6,753 bases of DNA from SURF-24 sp964537965 (GTDB taxonomy: Bacteria; Bacteroidota; Ignavibacteria; Ignavibacteriales; SURF-24). The stretch is taken from positions 1 through 6,753 of the forward strand of contig CAZIDB010000245.1 of assembly GCA_964537965.1 (NCBI GenBank), given 5' to 3'. The notes under the pieces are model-generated. The model saw nothing but the letters and a program-made list of their open reading frames with translations. It was not told the origin of the DNA and made no database searches. Positions 4,609 to 6,753 of this stretch are shown here, one piece after another (position 1 is the first letter of the stretch; the number at the start of each line of letters is the position of its first letter). The position numbers and the translations under genes were made by a program.

Positions 4609-6753
4609 ATGAAGAAAATCACGCTTACGATTTATTTCTTTGCGGTTTTTATTCCCAAGGCTATTCCACAAACTATAACCTTCGATAGTACATATTCAAA
4701 ATTTACAGACTATTATTTTGTTGGTGCTATCCAGAAAATGGATAGCAGCTGCATTGTTGCCTTTACTAAAAATTCCATAATGAAATTGTTATTCATTGAT
4801 AATAAAGGCAGGAGTATAGACTCGATGGAATTACCCTACACAGCAGTAAATCGTTTAAGAATAAATCCTCTTTGTAGTACTCCTGACGGTGGTTTTATTG
4901 TTATAACATCAAAAGTTGAAGTGATAGGATCATCCTCAAGTGTTAATTTATTTTTGATAAAATTTTCTTCAGAAAATAATATCGAGTGGCAAAAAAGTTA
5001 TGGTGACTCGTTACAAAATGAGTATGGTATTCAGGTTATTCAATCCGATGATAATGGATTTATTATTGCAGGAGCTACGTATAATTCAAGTTACTTCGAT
5101 AAATCTATAATTATTAAAATTGATCCTGTTGGAAACATTATTTGGAGGAAAACTATAAATTTTCCATTCACAAATACATCAGGTATAAAAAGCATAATTA
5201 AACTGACTGATAACAGATTTGTTCTTACTGGCGGATCATACTTTTTTAGGTTTAATCAAAATGGAGATTCATTGTGGAATAAATCTATAATAGCAAATCC
5301 CTATAGCATTACTTCAACAAAAGATGGAAATTTCCTGGTGTGTACAAAGACCAAATTATATAAACTTGATTCCGGTGGAGTTATTTTATGGACAAAGGAA
5401 TTTCCTTCCAGACTTAGTGATGCAGTTGAAACATCTGATAATAAAATTGCTCTTGTTTCTTATGAATCAAATAAAAGATATCTGAGGATTCTCGATGCTG
5501 AGGGAAATGTTTTAGAATTGATTAACATGCCGGGTAACCCACTTTGTATTCAGGAGACATGGGATAAAGGATTACTAATCAGTGGTTTAAGCAATTATCC
5601 GGCTGTTTATGGACCGCTTTGGATAATGAAGACCAACTCTGATTACAGAGTTAAAAGAATTAGTATTTACGGTGGAGGTGAATTTTTTGTTAATCATAGT
5701 TCTTCAATATTCTGGCAAAGCGAAGCAGTAAATAAAATCGATCTTTACTTCTCTATTGATGGAGGATTAAATTGGAATGAGATCGTAAAGAGTTTACCTG
5801 ATACTGGTTCATGCAATTGGATTGTACCTGAGTTGCCAACCTTTTACGGCAAATTTAAAATAGTCGATTCTGAATGTCCTGAACTTTTTGACATAAGCGA
5901 TGATTATTTTAGTATTCGATATCCTGGTACCACAGATTATATTGCTATAAACCAGATCTTTATGTACATCGGAAGTAATGCTATGGGATCTCGTAATCCA
6001 TATACTGATGGAAGTGGTTTGTATTGGCCAGGTGGTAAAGATGCAACACTCACTGCTGTCTTTGCAGATGGATTGGTTTGGGGTGGAAAAGTTAACGGAG
6101 AAATAAGAGTTAATGGAAATACATTTCGTAACGGCTTGATGCCGGGAATAATCTTACCGGATGGTTTACCAGATAATCCTCTGAAAAAAGAATACAGAAT
6201 CTGGAAGATTAGAAAAGACTGGGAGTTACTTTCAACTGGTAGTGAAAAAGATAAATATCAATACGATTATGAAAACTGGCCCGGACAATTAGGTGCTCCT
6301 TATGAAGACGTAAATTTTGACGGGCAGTTTACAAACGGAATTGATAAACCAAAATTCTATGGTGATGAGACTTTATGGTTTGTTGCTAACGATATGGATA
6401 CTGCCGCAACTAACCACACTTATGGAAGCAAACCTATTGGTTTGGAAGTTCAGGTAACAACTTATGGTTACAACAGGACGGATGAACTTGGTGATGTTGT
6501 ATTTAAAAAATATAAGCTGATAAATAAAAGTAACAATCCTTTAACAGATGCTTACTTTGGATATTTCTCTGACACTGATTTAGGATATCCAAGTGATGAT
6601 TATGTTGGCTGCGATACTTTAATCAATCTTGGATATTGCTATAATAGTGATAACGTTGATCAGGGTGAATATAAAACGCCTCCACCGGCAATCGGTTACT
6701 TACTTTTGCAAGGGCCAATTGTAAATGCTGAAGCAAGCGATTCAGGTTTCTTT
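4609..6753 (+). CDS. Large secreted multi-module protein (beta-propeller, Ig-like, dockerin-like loop), 3' end outside window
   Basis: The frame stays open from the ATG for 715 codons and runs off the window with no stop. Residues 1 to about 20 look like a Sec signal peptide (MKKITLTIYFFAVF...). Residues about 88-330 contain repeated blades of a beta-propeller-like fold, with strands such as TPDGGFIVIT (91-100), SDDNGFIIAG (146-155), LTDNRFVLTG (199-208) and TWDKGLLISG (317-326), alternating with W-K strands at Trp127, Trp179, Trp223 and Trp261. Residues about 352-437 look like an Ig-like module (IFWQSEAVNKIDLYFSIDGG, with NWIVP later). From about 446 a further module begins with NQIFMYIGSNAMGSRNP and includes DGLVWGGKVNGEIRVNG (487-503) and a DVNFDG calcium-type loop (567-572). 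I recall similar modules in secreted Ignavibacteria proteins that end in a type IX secretion sorting domain; that end is not visible. It is probably a cell-surface or secreted protein. Ligand or enzyme activity is unknown, and I see no catalytic motif. Confidence 0.85.
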   Translation, partial: MKKITLTIYFFAVFIPKAIPQTITFDSTYSKFTDYYFVGAIQKMDSSCIVAFTKNSIMKLLFIDNKGRSIDSMELPYTAVNRLRINPLCSTPDGGFIVITSKVEVIGSSSSVNLFLIKFSSENNIEWQKSYGDSLQNEYGIQVIQSDDNGFIIAGATYNSSYFDKSIIIKIDPVGNIIWRKTINFPFTNTSGIKSIIKLTDNRFVLTGGSYFFRFNQNGDSLWNKSIIANPYSITSTKDGNFLVCTKTKLYKLDSGGVILWTKEFPSRLSDAVETSDNKIALVSYESNKRYLRILDAEGNVLELINMPGNPLCIQETWDKGLLISGLSNYPAVYGPLWIMKTNSDYRVKRISIYGGGEFFVNHSSSIFWQSEAVNKIDLYFSIDGGLNWNEIVKSLPDTGSCNWIVPELPTFYGKFKIVDSECPELFDISDDYFSIRYPGTTDYIAINQIFMYIGSNAMGSRNPYTDGSGLYWPGGKDATLTAVFADGLVWGGKVNGEIRVNGNTFRNGLMPGIILPDGLPDNPLKKEYRIWKIRKDWELLSTGSEKDKYQYDYENWPGQLGAPYEDVNFDGQFTNGIDKPKFYGDETLWFVANDMDTAATNHTYGSKPIGLEVQVTTYGYNRTDELGDVVFKKYKLINKSNNPLTDAYFGYFSDTDLGYPSDDYVGCDTLINLGYCYNSDNVDQGEYKTPPPAIGYLLLQGPIVNAEASDSGFF
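4870..5598 (+). repeat. Degenerate beta-propeller-type repeats within the exported protein
   Basis: At least five degenerate units alternate a strand of the form D-G/N-x-F-I/V-h-x-G with a following G-N-h-h-W-x-K strand. Conserved tryptophans fall at residues 127, 179, 223 and 261, with spacings of 52, 44 and 38 residues. The fifth unit has lost the Trp (GNVLELI at 299-305). The units are diverged at DNA level and are not recent duplications. Such repeats usually fold into a six- to eight-bladed propeller that binds ligands or proteins. Confidence 0.6.
6307..6345 (+). other. Dockerin/EF-hand-like calcium loop in the exported protein
   Basis: Residues 567-579 read DVNFDGQFTNGID. They follow the D-x-N-x-D-G pattern of calcium-binding loops in dockerin and thrombospondin-type repeats, with Asp567, Asn569, Asp571 and a late Asp579. 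A single loop is present, so this is more likely a structural calcium site than a true cohesin-binding dockerin, which has two. Confidence 0.45.

Noticed and set aside
1..6753. CRISPR array, insertion sequence, prophage, toxin-antitoxin or tRNA
   Set aside because: I saw no regularly spaced direct repeats, transposase or integrase motifs, paired small overlapping genes of that type, or tRNA cloverleaf on either strand.

Overview
The window is low-GC, AT-rich DNA, and every convincing gene lies on the + strand. The large secreted multi-module protein at the 3' end, together with the lipoprotein and coding style, points to the Bacteroidota/Ignavibacteriota side of the tree. Ignavibacteria is my best guess. 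This is an inference from protein style, because there is no rRNA or other phylogenetic marker here.

Layout. Positions 1-842 hold the 3' part of an LD-carboxypeptidase of peptidase family S66 (murein tetrapeptide recycling), whose true start lies before the window. Positions 843-1217 form a 375-base gap with no convincing gene. It holds one inverted repeat, a pyrimidine-rich stretch and a small palindrome close to the next start. Positions 1218-2237 encode a radical SAM enzyme that closely resembles HydE, the [FeFe]-hydrogenase H-cluster maturase; it lacks the accessory second-cluster cysteines and has several substitutions around the active site. After a short gap with a good sigma70-like promoter come a TPR lipoprotein (2314-2826) and a DUF58/VWA-like protein (2826-3734). 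Their stop and start codons overlap as TAATG, so they probably form one translationally coupled unit. Positions 3799-4449 encode a seven-helix hemolysin III/TrhA (PAQR) membrane protein. From 4609 to the window end runs an open frame of 715 codons with no stop: a secreted protein with a beta-propeller-like N-terminal half, an Ig-like module, a conserved-looking C-terminal module and a dockerin-like calcium loop.

How the genes relate. Most look like independent housekeeping or envelope genes rather than one pathway. The one clear pair is the lipoprotein and the DUF58 protein. DUF58 proteins usually work with a MoxR AAA+ ATPase, and none is visible here. HydE normally acts with HydF and HydG to build the H-cluster, and neither is in the window. 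I see no mobile element, CRISPR array, tRNA, rRNA or phage gene, and no strong evidence of a wholly new system. The best leads are the divergent HydE, the isolated TPR-lipoprotein/DUF58 pair and the large exported protein cut by the window end.
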